Shown piece by piece: positions 1 to 5,087 of a DNA stretch of 49,796 bases. Positions within the stretch are counted from its first letter, which is position 1, and each line of letters begins with the position of its first letter. The position numbers and the translations under genes were made by a program. The notes beneath the pieces are model-generated. The model had not been told where the DNA came from and searched no databases. It saw nothing but the letters and a program-made list of their open reading frames with translations. Origin of the DNA: a virus; the IMG/VR virus record IMGVR_UViG_3300023284_001200, positions 1 to 49,796 of that record; one strand, 5' to 3'.

Positions 1-30
1 GGTAATGAAGTTGTGGAGGAATCATTTTGA
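1..30 (+). CDS. C-terminal end of an upstream gene (partial)
   Basis: The first reading frame is open from the window edge and ends at TGA 28-30, giving a nine-residue tail ending VVEESF. Its stop overlaps the TTG start of the next small ORF (TTGA), the same coupling seen again at 125-128. Too short to identify; called only because of the overlap pattern and the GGAGG ribosome site inside its end. Confidence 0.3.
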   Translation, partial: GNEVVEESF

Positions 31-128
31 GTATCGGAACAACCCTCTGCCCCAACGCAGAACTACGTTCCTCTCGTGTATTTGGTTCCTCCAATATGAA
101 CATTGACTCACCGGGGCGGGCCATTTGA
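27..128 (+). CDS. Small hypothetical protein (33 aa, TTG start)
   Basis: A short ORF starts with TTG at 27 behind a perfect GGAGG Shine-Dalgarno at 15-19, seven bases away. It encodes about 33 residues beginning MSIGTTLCPN, with no recognisable domain. Its TGA at 126-128 overlaps the TTG start of the next gene at 125, so the two are probably translationally coupled. Function unknown. The case rests on the ribosome site and the TTGA overlaps at both ends. Confidence 0.45.
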   Translation: MSIGTTLCPNAELRSSRVFGSSNMNIDSPGRAI

Positions 129-409
129 CAAAAGATTCCTCTATTGACAAACCGTGTTCACTCGTTTTCATCGAATGGGAAGATAGCCGTCAACCAGTGC
201 CGGCCTGGGCGTATCTAAGCGACTTTGAGAGCCCAACTATTGTTAAATGCGCATCTGTCGGTTGGCTAATTCATGATGGAGAAGATGTGAAGACATTGGC
301 TCCCAACATGGGTGATTTGGGTGAAGATGATGTCCAAGTTTCGGGTGTCATTCGAATTCCGACGCGGAGTATCCTACGCGTAGTAAATTTAAAGCAGCCA
401 AGTGGTTGA
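125..409 (+). CDS. Conserved small phage protein, unknown function (94 aa)
   Basis: A 94-residue soluble protein with a TTG start overlapping the stop of the preceding small ORF. Its core, with WEDSRQPVPAW near the start, SVGWLIHDG and a late IPTRSIL stretch, matches from memory a small conserved hypothetical family found in many proteobacterial phages. No catalytic motif, signal peptide or membrane segment is visible. It is probably a short cytoplasmic beta-rich early accessory protein. Function is unknown; that it is a real gene is fairly secure because of the family resemblance. Confidence 0.7.
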   Translation: MTKDSSIDKPCSLVFIEWEDSRQPVPAWAYLSDFESPTIVKCASVGWLIHDGEDVKTLAPNMGDLGEDDVQVSGVIRIPTRSILRVVNLKQPSG

Positions 410-445
410 CCATATTGACTCATTACCACTATTTGACACGAGCCA

Positions 446-474
446 TTTACTTTTTCCGCACAATTTGGTATAAG
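446..474 (+). promoter_or_regulatory. Possible sigma70-type promoter
   Basis: TTTACT at 446-451 and TATAAG at 469-474 are separated by 17 bases. Each differs modestly from consensus. The position just upstream of a 250-base non-coding stretch with strong inverted repeats makes it a plausible start for a leader transcript. Confidence 0.35.
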
Positions 475-510
475 AACGAATCACAGTCACACGTATGACA
501 GTGATTGCGC

Positions 511-516
511 TATAAT
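511..516 (+). promoter_or_regulatory. Consensus -10 hexamer (TATAAT) without a clear -35
   Basis: A perfect TATAAT lies between two copies of GATTGCGC (503-510 and 521-528). No good -35 box sits 16-18 bases upstream. If used, transcription would start around 523, right at the foot of the 520-609 hairpin. Confidence 0.3.
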
Positions 517-519
517 GTG

Positions 520-609
520 AGATTGCGCCAAGGCCGCTTGTGAGTGAAGACTCCGTTTTCTTGGGATGGATTTCTGGGGTATTTGTTTATAAGTGGGCAG
601 GCGCAATCT
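520..609 (+). ncRNA. Candidate structured RNA closed by a 10-bp stem
   Basis: A perfect 10-base inverted repeat, AGATTGCGCC at 520-529 and GGCGCAATCT at 600-609, encloses 70 bases. An inner pairing ACTCC/GGGGT is also possible. A TATAAT lies just upstream, so the RNA could be the 5' end of a transcript. No ORF is visible inside. The family is not recognised; it could be a leader or a small RNA. Confidence 0.4.
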
Positions 610-621
610 TATTTATCGGTT

Positions 622-758
622 CGGTGAGGTGTTCCCGTTAAAACGGATCAGGATCAGTGTCCGTGATTGGAAACTTTTAAGGGACCAATTACCCGACGTT
701 GTTAGCGTTCCGAAACGCAAGCGGTAAATAGCCTCACCGGCTGGCCAGGGAGAAAATT
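622..758 (+). ncRNA. Structured 5' leader element, copy C (upstream of the 759 gene)
   Basis: CGGTGAGG (622-629) pairs perfectly with CCTCACCG (732-739). Inside are local hairpins: CCGTT/AACGG near 635-645, ATTGG/CCAAT at about 665-688, and GCGTT/AACGC near 705-718. The closing stem is followed on its inner side by TGTT (630-633) and AG (730-731), the same internal loop as in the two elements at 3178-3410. Downstream, an AGGG-N8-ATG ribosome site follows as in those elements. This suggests one RNA family upstream of small genes. Role unknown. Confidence 0.45.
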
Positions 759-1229
759 ATGGCACTAAAAATGCCTGTATACGAAATTTGTCCTAGATGT
801 GGAAAAGAATCTGCTCACAGAGAAGGCAATCGTATTTTTTATCATCACAGTTTTTGTGGGAAGGAAGTTGGGCCACCAGATCCACCGAGAGTTTACAATA
901 TTAATCATGTTATTTGGATTCCAAAAGAAGAAACACCAGGAGAAAAAGCTATGATACCGAAAGAGTTTCAAAGTTGGTTTGCCGGTTTTTGTGAAGGGAT
1001 GGGTGATCCAGGAGTTACACCTACTTTGTCCCAATGGAAAGAGATTATGGATAAAGTTGAACTCATGGACACTGGAGATGAAATGACTACACCGGCAAAA
1101 TCTGGGACTGATGTTCTTCAGGAAGGAATGGAAGCGGCTGGAGCGAAAAGGGAACCAGAAAAGAAATTAAATCGACCGATTCCTGTTAGTCCGTACCCGG
1201 ATGATGAGGTTGCTGACAAGGGGCATTGA
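759..1229 (+). CDS. Zn-finger protein with C-terminal phage helical domain (156 aa)
   Basis: The ATG at 759 follows an AGGGAG ribosome site. The N-terminus carries a probable zinc-binding cluster: C-x2-C at residues 11-14, HH at about 29-30 and C at 33. Residues about 68-100 (FQSWFAGFCEGMG and following) resemble a short helical module common in small phage proteins, from memory often written F-x-W-F-x-G-F. The C-terminal third is low-complexity and charged, ending in an acidic/proline stretch. No enzyme motif is seen. It may bind nucleic acid or protein; that is inference. It is preceded by a structured leader, so its translation may be regulated. Confidence 0.7.
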   Translation: MALKMPVYEICPRCGKESAHREGNRIFYHHSFCGKEVGPPDPPRVYNINHVIWIPKEETPGEKAMIPKEFQSWFAGFCEGMGDPGVTPTLSQWKEIMDKVELMDTGDEMTTPAKSGTDVLQEGMEAAGAKREPEKKLNRPIPVSPYPDDEVADKGH

Positions 1230-1268
1230 GACGGTATATTAGTTTCTTTTTGGAAAAGTGACTGAGTT

Positions 1269-1358
1269 TTGACCGATCACCGGGTGGGCCTGGGTCCAAT
1301 TCTTGTCACCATCGCCATAATTGCGATTCTTTTGGCGGCAGTCCTGCTATTGACATAA
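1269..1358 (+). CDS. Possible 29-aa single-span membrane peptide
   Basis: A TTG-started ORF (alternative GTG at 1284) encodes a short polar N-terminus followed by about 19 hydrophobic residues (ILVTIAIIAILLAAVLLL), a typical single transmembrane segment. A weak GGAAAAG lies 11 bases upstream of the TTG. It ends just before the 1362-1391 stem-loop. Small membrane peptides are common in phage early regions, but the start is uncertain and no homologue can be named. Confidence 0.35.
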   Translation: MTDHRVGLGPILVTIAIIAILLAAVLLLT

Positions 1359-1361
1359 AAA

Positions 1362-1391
1362 AGGCCCCTCTACCGGGAGGAAAAGGGGCCT
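1362..1391 (-). terminator. Rho-independent terminator acting on leftward transcription
   Basis: AGGCCCC (1362-1368) pairs with GGGGCCT (1385-1391). The uridine tract belongs to the minus-strand transcript: six T residues follow the stem when read leftward, while nothing similar follows it rightward. It would therefore stop antisense transcription entering the left accessory genes. Confidence 0.6.
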
Positions 1392-1562
1392 GATCAGTGG
1401 GGTGTGCATAATGAAGGGAAAAAACCGGGCCTTTTGCAGTCGTAGGGGGATGACACAGCAAAAGCATCGGGGGTATGATGATTCCGGCTTCCCATCTGTA
1501 TATGGCACGATAAATCTATAGCAAATTGACTTTTCATTGTAAATAGGTTTTATTTTTCAACT
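1392..1562 (+). other. Intergenic stretch between terminator and Zn-ribbon gene
   Basis: No convincing gene is visible. Two tiny ORFs (ATG at 1411 and near 1450, 13 and 23 codons) lack good spacing to ribosome sites and are not called. The right end holds the promoter described at 1526-1554. Confidence 0.3.
1526..1554 (+). promoter_or_regulatory. Probable promoter for the 1563-3109 operon
   Basis: TTGACT at 1526-1531 and TTTATT at 1549-1554 have a 17-base spacer. Transcription would begin about where the 1563 gene starts, and that gene has no Shine-Dalgarno, so its mRNA could be leaderless. Confidence 0.4.
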
Positions 1563-1901
1563 ATGAGCAATGTAATTTCCTTTCCAAAAGCCGAACCTGA
1601 AGAAGAATATGATCCACATCTTCAAGGATATGCCATCTGTATTGCATGTCGGCACGAATGGATGGCTGTCGTTCCAGTCGGCACTGTCAATATTATTTGT
1701 CCTTCCTGCAATTTGAAACGTGGTCAAATGTTGAATCCGGCTGAAGTTGATACGGGTTTTATTTTGGAATGTAATAGTTGTCATTCGTCTCATTATCAAA
1801 TTATTTGTAGCATGGATAAACTTCCACTCGGTGTTGTGTGCGTGGGATGCGGCTCTATTAATAATTTTATCGGCACATCGGAAGGACCATCAGCAGCATG
1901 A
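1563..1901 (+). CDS. Double zinc-ribbon protein (112 aa)
   Basis: The protein holds four C-x2-C knuckles: CIAC and CPSC in the first half, CNSC and CVGC in the second. This predicts two zinc ribbons or one long treble structure. The N-terminus MSNVISFPK is typical of small regulators and phage proteins of Proteobacteria. No Shine-Dalgarno precedes ATG 1563. The last residues (EGPSAA) are encoded by the ribosome-binding region of the next gene, whose ATG overlaps the stop as ATGA. The same peptide ends the next protein for the same reason. Likely a nucleic-acid or protein adaptor; exact function unknown. Confidence 0.75.
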   Translation: MSNVISFPKAEPEEEYDPHLQGYAICIACRHEWMAVVPVGTVNIICPSCNLKRGQMLNPAEVDTGFILECNSCHSSHYQIICSMDKLPLGVVCVGCGSINNFIGTSEGPSAA

Positions 1902-2146
1902 CAGGTGATATAGTTGATTTTACGGGCACGACTATATTGGATAGTGACCCAGATCGTATATTAGATGCAGCAAAGACTGAACTTGATACTGTTATCATTA
2001 TTGGTGAAGCTAAGGATGGAAGTCTTTGGGTATCAAGTAGTACATCGGATAAAACATTAACTATATATTTAATAGAGACAGCAAAGTTTGAACTTTTGTC
2101 AATTGATATGAAAGATCGGAATTCAGAAGGACCATCGGCAACATGA
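1898..2146 (+). CDS. Conserved small phage protein (82 aa)
   Basis: ATG 1898 overlaps the previous stop (ATGA); AAGGA lies 11 bases upstream. The layout, an N-terminal VDFTGTT, then DPDRILDAAK, then VIIIGEAKDGSLWVSSS and a C-terminal helical part, matches from memory a small conserved hypothetical family in phages of Gram-negative bacteria. No active-site motif is visible. Its C-terminal EGPSAT repeats the tail of the previous protein because both tails encode the next gene's ribosome site. Soluble and cytoplasmic; function unknown. Confidence 0.75.
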   Translation: MTGDIVDFTGTTILDSDPDRILDAAKTELDTVIIIGEAKDGSLWVSSSTSDKTLTIYLIETAKFELLSIDMKDRNSEGPSAT

Positions 2147-2469
2147 AAATTTCAAGACGTAAATTTTTCAGTAAATCTTTTAGATTCTTAGCAGCTTCCA
2201 TTCCAGCGATTATTGGAGTGGTAGCAGTTCGTAATTTGGATATTCCTTATCCCAAAGCACCACCTTATTTTGCTAAAATAGGTGAAACCAAAACTTTTGG
2301 TTGGTATCCGCTGGATACTGATGCTGATGTAATACTTGATGGGATTACTGAAGTTGATTGCGTCAAAGGATATGCACATCAAATAGTTTATGATAGCAAA
2401 GGAGCGCCTACAGGTGAACAACGACTCATTCATGGAAACTTTAAATTAGTAAAAATGACAATATCATGA
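2143..2469 (+). CDS. Tat-signal protein 1 of 3, unknown function (108 aa)
   Basis: The first gene of a tandem triplet. The N-terminus MKISRRKFF followed by about 16 hydrophobic residues is a twin-arginine signal (S-R-R-x-F-F plus h-region), implying folded export across the inner membrane or anchoring there. No clear AxA cleavage site is seen, so it may stay as a membrane anchor. The mature part (about residues 32-108) contains PYPKAPPYFAKIG, a FGWYPLD segment and DCVKGYAH. It matches no enzyme I recognise. It is nearly identical to the next gene over the first 45 residues. Start and stop overlap neighbours as ATGA. Confidence 0.8.
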   Translation: MKISRRKFFSKSFRFLAASIPAIIGVVAVRNLDIPYPKAPPYFAKIGETKTFGWYPLDTDADVILDGITEVDCVKGYAHQIVYDSKGAPTGEQRLIHGNFKLVKMTIS

Positions 2470-2768
2470 AAATTTCCAGACGCAAATTTTTTAATAAATC
2501 TCTTAGATTCTTAGCAATGCCTATTTCGGCAATTATTGGAATAGCAACAGTTCGTAATCTAGATATTCCCTATCCCAAAGCACCACCTTATTTTGCCAAG
2601 GTCGGTGAAGGGAATTGGTATGGATGGCAACCTTATGATTGTGACACAGGTAAAAAACTTGATCGTATTGCTGAAATTGATTGCGTTAAGGGGTATGCTC
2701 ACGAACTTCAAAAAGATGGATCTCAACGAATCATTTTAGGGAATTTTAAACTGGTGAAAATCTCATGA
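2466..2768 (+). CDS. Tat-signal protein 2 of 3, unknown function (100 aa)
   Basis: A tandem paralogue of the preceding gene: MKISRRKFF, a hydrophobic stretch, then RNLDIPYPKAPPYFAKVG almost unchanged. The middle has diverged (YGWQPYDCDTGKKL) while DCVKGYAHEL and the closing GNFKLVK are kept. It is eight residues shorter because of a gap near the C-terminus. The twin-arginine motif with hydrophobic region predicts Tat targeting. The start overlaps the previous stop as ATGA, so the triplet is probably translated as a coupled set. Function unknown; duplication followed by divergence is inferred from the alignment. Confidence 0.8.
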   Translation: MKISRRKFFNKSLRFLAMPISAIIGIATVRNLDIPYPKAPPYFAKVGEGNWYGWQPYDCDTGKKLDRIAEIDCVKGYAHELQKDGSQRIILGNFKLVKIS

Positions 2769-3109
2769 AGATTTCAAGACGCCATTTCTTTTTATCATTT
2801 CTAGCCGTGCCTTTTGTTGGCATGTTAGGTTTTATTGGTAAAAAATATACAATTGCAATGTATGCGAATAGATCGGAAATTAATACGGGAAGACAAATCG
2901 GTTGGTATTATATTGATTCAAATAGGTGGGTTTTTAGTAAAGATTTTAAAGAAGCCACATCTGTTTGGTATGATCTACACGGAATAACCGAGGCCATGAA
3001 AAGTCCTGATCATTCATGCTGGCAAGATATTCCACGGGAGTATCTTCCGTTTTATGATATCAGATGTGTTCCCGATGAAAGATTTGAGGAATTGATTAAT
3101 GGCGTATAG
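2765..3109 (+). CDS. Tat-signal protein 3 of 3, unknown function (114 aa)
   Basis: A third, more diverged member. MKISRRHFF plus a hydrophobic stretch (LSFLAVPFVGMLGFIG) again gives a twin-arginine signal. The QIGWYYID segment aligns with FGWYPLD and YGWQPYD of the first two copies, and DLHGITEA aligns with DGITEVD of copy 1. The C-terminal half is new, with C and W residues (DHSCWQDIPREYLPF). The last ten bases of the gene are also the start of the tRNA gene, so the stop codon TAG lies within the tRNA acceptor/D-arm region. Function unknown. Confidence 0.75.
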   Translation: MKISRRHFFLSFLAVPFVGMLGFIGKKYTIAMYANRSEINTGRQIGWYYIDSNRWVFSKDFKEATSVWYDLHGITEAMKSPDHSCWQDIPREYLPFYDIRCVPDERFEELINGV

Positions 3110-3174
3110 CTCAGTGGTAGAGCAATCGGCATATAACCGATAGGTCAGGGGTTCAATTCCCTTTGCGCCTACCA
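3100..3174 (+). tRNA. tRNA-Ile-like (anticodon UAU), CCA encoded
   Basis: A full cloverleaf can be drawn: acceptor 3101-3106 with 3164-3169, D-stem GCTC/GAGC (3109-3112/3120-3123), anticodon stem ATCGG/CCGAT (3125-3129/3137-3141), T-arm with loop TTCAATT, discriminator A and encoded CCA (3172-3174). The seven-base anticodon loop CATATAA puts UAU at 34-36, reading AUA (Ile). Position 33 is A instead of the near-universal U. Position 1-72 would be a U-U mismatch. The gene overlaps the end of the upstream CDS by ten bases. AUA codons occur in the phage genes, fitting a codon-supply role if the RNA is active. Confidence 0.75.
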
Positions 3175-3177
3175 ATA

Positions 3178-3301
3178 GCGTCTGCGGAGTGTTGTGATAT
3201 TTTAACAACCAACTTGAAAAAGGATAGTTGCGATTCACAATGTGCTTGACACACACATACATACATACACAGCGAATCACAAATCACAGCTCCGTAGACG
3301 C
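3178..3301 (+). ncRNA. Structured RNA element, copy A
   Basis: A 12-bp closing stem pairs 3178-3189 with 3290-3301. A TGTT/AG internal loop follows (3190-3193 and 3288-3289), then a 5-bp stem GTGAT/ATCAC (3194-3198/3283-3287) and ATTTTAA. The interior holds CAACT/AGTTG (3210-3214/3226-3230) and GATTC/GAATC hairpins and a short ACAT-rich run. Copy B, 27 bases downstream, has the same architecture with compensatory base changes in the closing stem. An AGGA-N8 ribosome-site-like stretch follows (3307-3318), but the start codon position reads ATT. Confidence 0.7.
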
Positions 3302-3327
3302 TTGTCAGGATAAAAATTATTGGAATA

Positions 3328-3410
3328 GTACCTACGGGGTGTTGTGAGATTTTAATACGATTGGCAAATTGTACCTTAGTACGCAGACTAAATCACAGCT
3401 CCGTAGGTGC
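3328..3410 (+). ncRNA. Structured RNA element, copy B (upstream of 3428 ORF)
   Basis: The 12-bp closing stem pairs 3328-3339 with 3399-3410. The TGTT/AG internal loop and ATTTTAA of copy A are conserved, and a 4-bp GTGA/TCAC stem continues it. A GTAC-CTTA-GTAC hairpin lies inside at 3371-3382. Compared with copy A, two pairs change on both sides (G-C to A-U, U-A to C-G) and three more keep pairing through G-U. The element is followed by AGGA, eight bases, then ATG 3428. It probably acts as a leader controlling that ORF, or is a processed RNA. Confidence 0.7.
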
Positions 3411-3427
3411 TTGTTAGGACAAAGATT

Positions 3428-3526
3428 ATGAAATTCTTTCTTGGTGTTGTAGGTGGTGCGATATTGGTCATTGGGCTGATTATGATCGCTCTTTGGTTCT
3501 ATTTTCAGTACACGGCGATGATGTGA
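3428..3526 (+). CDS. Small single-span membrane peptide (32 aa)
   Basis: ATG 3428 follows AGGA (3416-3419) by eight bases. The peptide MKFFLGVVGG continues as one hydrophobic helix of about 20 residues and ends with a polar tail (YFQYTAMM). Its TGA shares one base with the ATG of the next gene (TGATG), indicating coupled translation. It lies directly after structured element B, so it may be the regulated product. No homologue can be named. Confidence 0.6.
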   Translation: MKFFLGVVGGAILVIGLIMIALWFYFQYTAMM

Positions 3527-3966
3527 TGGCTACTTTGACTGATATATCTTTAGTCACACCTAAATTGCGGAAAACAATAGAAAAATATCACGAATGGTTC
3601 AGATCACCGAGTCCATGGTTCGATGTAATAAAAATGGAGAATTCAAAGGTGACAGCATCTGTATTTAGGAAAAAAGCTGCAAAAAAGGTCAAATCGGCGT
3701 CCAAATCGGTCTCTAAGTCCAAAAAACCTGTCAAAAAGGCAAAACCTACGCAATCCGTCAGTAAACGTACAATTCGGACAAAACCAGCAAAATTTGAATA
3801 TTGGTATGACCCTGAGAGGGGAAACAAATGGTTTTGGGTATTAAAAGCCTCAAATGGGCACGTTGTGGCACGTTCATGGGGTTTTGATAGTGAAAAAGAG
3901 CTAATATCTTATGTTAACGCCCTGAAAAAACATACTGGTCGGGCAAAAGTCAGCCAACGGACGTAA
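3526..3966 (+). CDS. Lys-rich protein with YegP/DUF1508-like C-terminal domain (146 aa)
   Basis: Start chosen at ATG 3526 because it overlaps the upstream stop (TGATG); an in-frame TTG at 3493 would run through the upstream ORF. Residues 1-55 form a small N-terminal region. Residues about 58-90 are a run of Lys/Ser (KKAAKKVKSASKS and following) likely to bind nucleic acid. The C-terminal 50 residues, with WYDPERGNKWFWVLKASNG and a later ARSWGF, resemble the DUF1508/YegP fold: an F-x-W-x-L-K-A-x-N-G-x-x-I/V pattern followed by S-x-G-(Y/F). Role unknown; the YegP-like assignment is moderate. Confidence 0.7.
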   Translation: MATLTDISLVTPKLRKTIEKYHEWFRSPSPWFDVIKMENSKVTASVFRKKAAKKVKSASKSVSKSKKPVKKAKPTQSVSKRTIRTKPAKFEYWYDPERGNKWFWVLKASNGHVVARSWGFDSEKELISYVNALKKHTGRAKVSQRT

Positions 3967-3968
3967 TC

Positions 3969-4073
3969 ATAGTTGGATTCTGGAAAAGATGGAGGTTACA
4001 CTATCGTATCCTGCGGAATCGTAGGGTGGGATGGTATCAAGCTGCCATAGAAGCTTGGAAATTGGCAAAATAA
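3969..4073 (+). CDS. Possible small basic W-rich ORF with non-standard start
   Basis: A frame open from about 3930 to TAA 4071-4073 encodes GFWKRWRLHYRILRNRR followed by VGWYQAAIEAWKLAK. This aromatic/basic pattern resembles tiny phage proteins seen elsewhere, but no ATG, GTG or TTG precedes the conserved part; ATA 3969 or GTG 4026 (15 aa) would be the start. It may be a decayed gene. Low confidence. Confidence 0.25.
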   Translation: MVGFWKRWRLHYRILRNRRVGWYQAAIEAWKLAK

Positions 4074-4089
4074 AAATATGGAGTGACAA

Positions 4090-4584
4090 ATGTTTAATAT
4101 TTTTAGATCAAAAGAAGAAATTGATTTGAAAAGATGTATGCCTAGTGAAATAAAATCTGATCCACCTGAAATCATGGTAATTAAGCCGCCGAAGGTGCCT
4201 TTATTTAAAATTGGTGAATTTAAAGCTGCAAGTGGATTGAAGTTAGATTGGAAGGTTGAATGCGATATTTTAACTGAAGATGATTGGATATGGGCGGCAA
4301 GACATATATCCAGAAAATTTGCTTTTCATAGTGTGTTTTCCATATCAACTGGGGGCGACAAATTTATGTTCGCTCTAGATTGTTACACAAGACCTGAAGA
4401 TAGTCGTACACGAATCATTTGTGATGATGTTTTGACAACAGGTCGATCCATGGAGGCCAAGAGGCAAGAACTTTTAATTAATGATCCGTTACTTTGTGAA
4501 GACGATATTCAGGGTGTTGTTCTGTTTCAACGTCGGCCTGGTTTGGTTGACTGGATTTATCCGATTTGGAGGATGTGGGATTGA
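4090..4584 (+). CDS. Phosphoribosyltransferase-like protein (164 aa)
   Basis: ATG 4090 has GGAG six bases upstream. Residues 109-120, IICDDVLTTGRS, are the PRPP-binding loop of type I phosphoribosyltransferases (two Asp followed by TTG-x-S). STGG near residues 86-89 could be the pyrophosphate loop. Overall size suits an orotate-PRTase-like fold. The substrate base cannot be inferred from sequence. The family transfers ribose-5-phosphate from PRPP to a base, so a role in nucleotide or NAD-precursor salvage is possible. It overlaps the region of the next gene's start. Fold is fairly secure; substrate is unknown. Confidence 0.75.
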   Translation: MFNIFRSKEEIDLKRCMPSEIKSDPPEIMVIKPPKVPLFKIGEFKAASGLKLDWKVECDILTEDDWIWAARHISRKFAFHSVFSISTGGDKFMFALDCYTRPEDSRTRIICDDVLTTGRSMEAKRQELLINDPLLCEDDIQGVVLFQRRPGLVDWIYPIWRMWD

Positions 4585-4889
4585 TTGAAGTTATTGGTAC
4601 AAGTGTTGAGAGCGTTGAAGCGGTTCAAGATGGTGAGCCAGGAACGTTCTTTATAAATGTAAGTAATCCTGATAAAATTAGTATGGTTCTTCAATGTCCA
4701 TGCGGATGTAAAGATGTATCTCAAATATCTTTACACCAACAATCAAATAATACGAAAGGTTGGTATTGGGATGGAATTATCAGAAAACCAACTTTATCAC
4801 CTAGTCTCCATAAACAGACCGAAAGATCAGATGGAAAACTGATTGATCATTGGCATGGCTGGTTGAAGCAAGGTATTTGGAGAGAATGA
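4581..4889 (+). CDS. DUF6527-like protein (102 aa)
   Basis: TTG 4581 is chosen because GGAGG (4568-4572) lies eight bases upstream; its frame overlaps the previous stop. The protein has NPDKISMVLQCPCGC in the middle and KPTLSPS with HWHGWLKQGIW at the end, the pattern I recall for DUF6527. The CPCGC cluster suggests metal binding, and the conserved Ser and His could be catalytic. From memory, DUF6527 genes also occur beside bacterial ubiquitin-like conjugation genes; that cannot be checked here and no such partner is visible. Function in the phage is unknown. Confidence 0.7.
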   Translation: MIEVIGTSVESVEAVQDGEPGTFFINVSNPDKISMVLQCPCGCKDVSQISLHQQSNNTKGWYWDGIIRKPTLSPSLHKQTERSDGKLIDHWHGWLKQGIWRE

Positions 4890-4892
4890 ATA

Positions 4893-5087
4893 ATGTCGTG
4901 CAAGTATATCAGCCGTAAAAGGATTGGTCCGACTTCACGGAAAAAATCATTTATGATTCTTGTTGATCAATGTCCATGTGGTCGGATTAAACCTGTTGAA
5001 GAAGTAACATGGTTACAATATGTTTGGATAATGGCTCTCAATAGAACTATTGAAAAATGTTACACTAAACCTAAATTTATCGCATGA
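4893..5087 (+). CDS. Small Cys-containing protein (64 aa), unknown
   Basis: A short basic protein with an N-terminal RKRIGPTSRKK segment and a CPCG motif at about residues 27-30. It starts four bases after the DUF6527-like gene and its stop overlaps the terminase start as ATGA, so it sits in a tight operon between accessory and packaging genes. There is no terminase small subunit signature (no helix-turn-helix pattern is evident). Function unknown. Confidence 0.6.
   Translation: MSCKYISRKRIGPTSRKKSFMILVDQCPCGRIKPVEEVTWLQYVWIMALNRTIEKCYTKPKFIA

Larger units (their letters stand above)
410..758 (+). other. Non-coding block before the 759 gene
   Basis: Holds two possible promoters and two stem-closed RNA elements (520-609 and 622-758). 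TTGAC occurs three times between 404 and 438 and near 103-128, perhaps by chance. Confidence 0.5.
3175..3427 (+). other. Non-coding block between tRNA and 3428 ORF
   Basis: No ORF of good quality. It is almost filled by the two structured RNA elements and their AGGA-N8 tails. The interior of copy A has an ACAT-type simple repeat (about 3250-3270). Confidence 0.6.

Noticed and set aside
433-438. TTGACA as a -35 box
   Set aside because: At 16-18 bases downstream there is no acceptable -10; the 446-474 pair fits better.
3100-3174. tRNA gene as a prophage attachment site
   Set aside because: The tRNA is a complete phage-encoded gene within a coding array and no integrase is visible.
3245-3272. 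ACAT-type microsatellite as possible CRISPR or integration repeat
   Set aside because: Units are 4 bases without spacers; it lies in the variable interior of structured element A.
3318-3420. ATT-started frame across element B
   Set aside because: Start codon is rare and the frame is an accident of a structured RNA sequence; the ATT looks like a lost or absent start.
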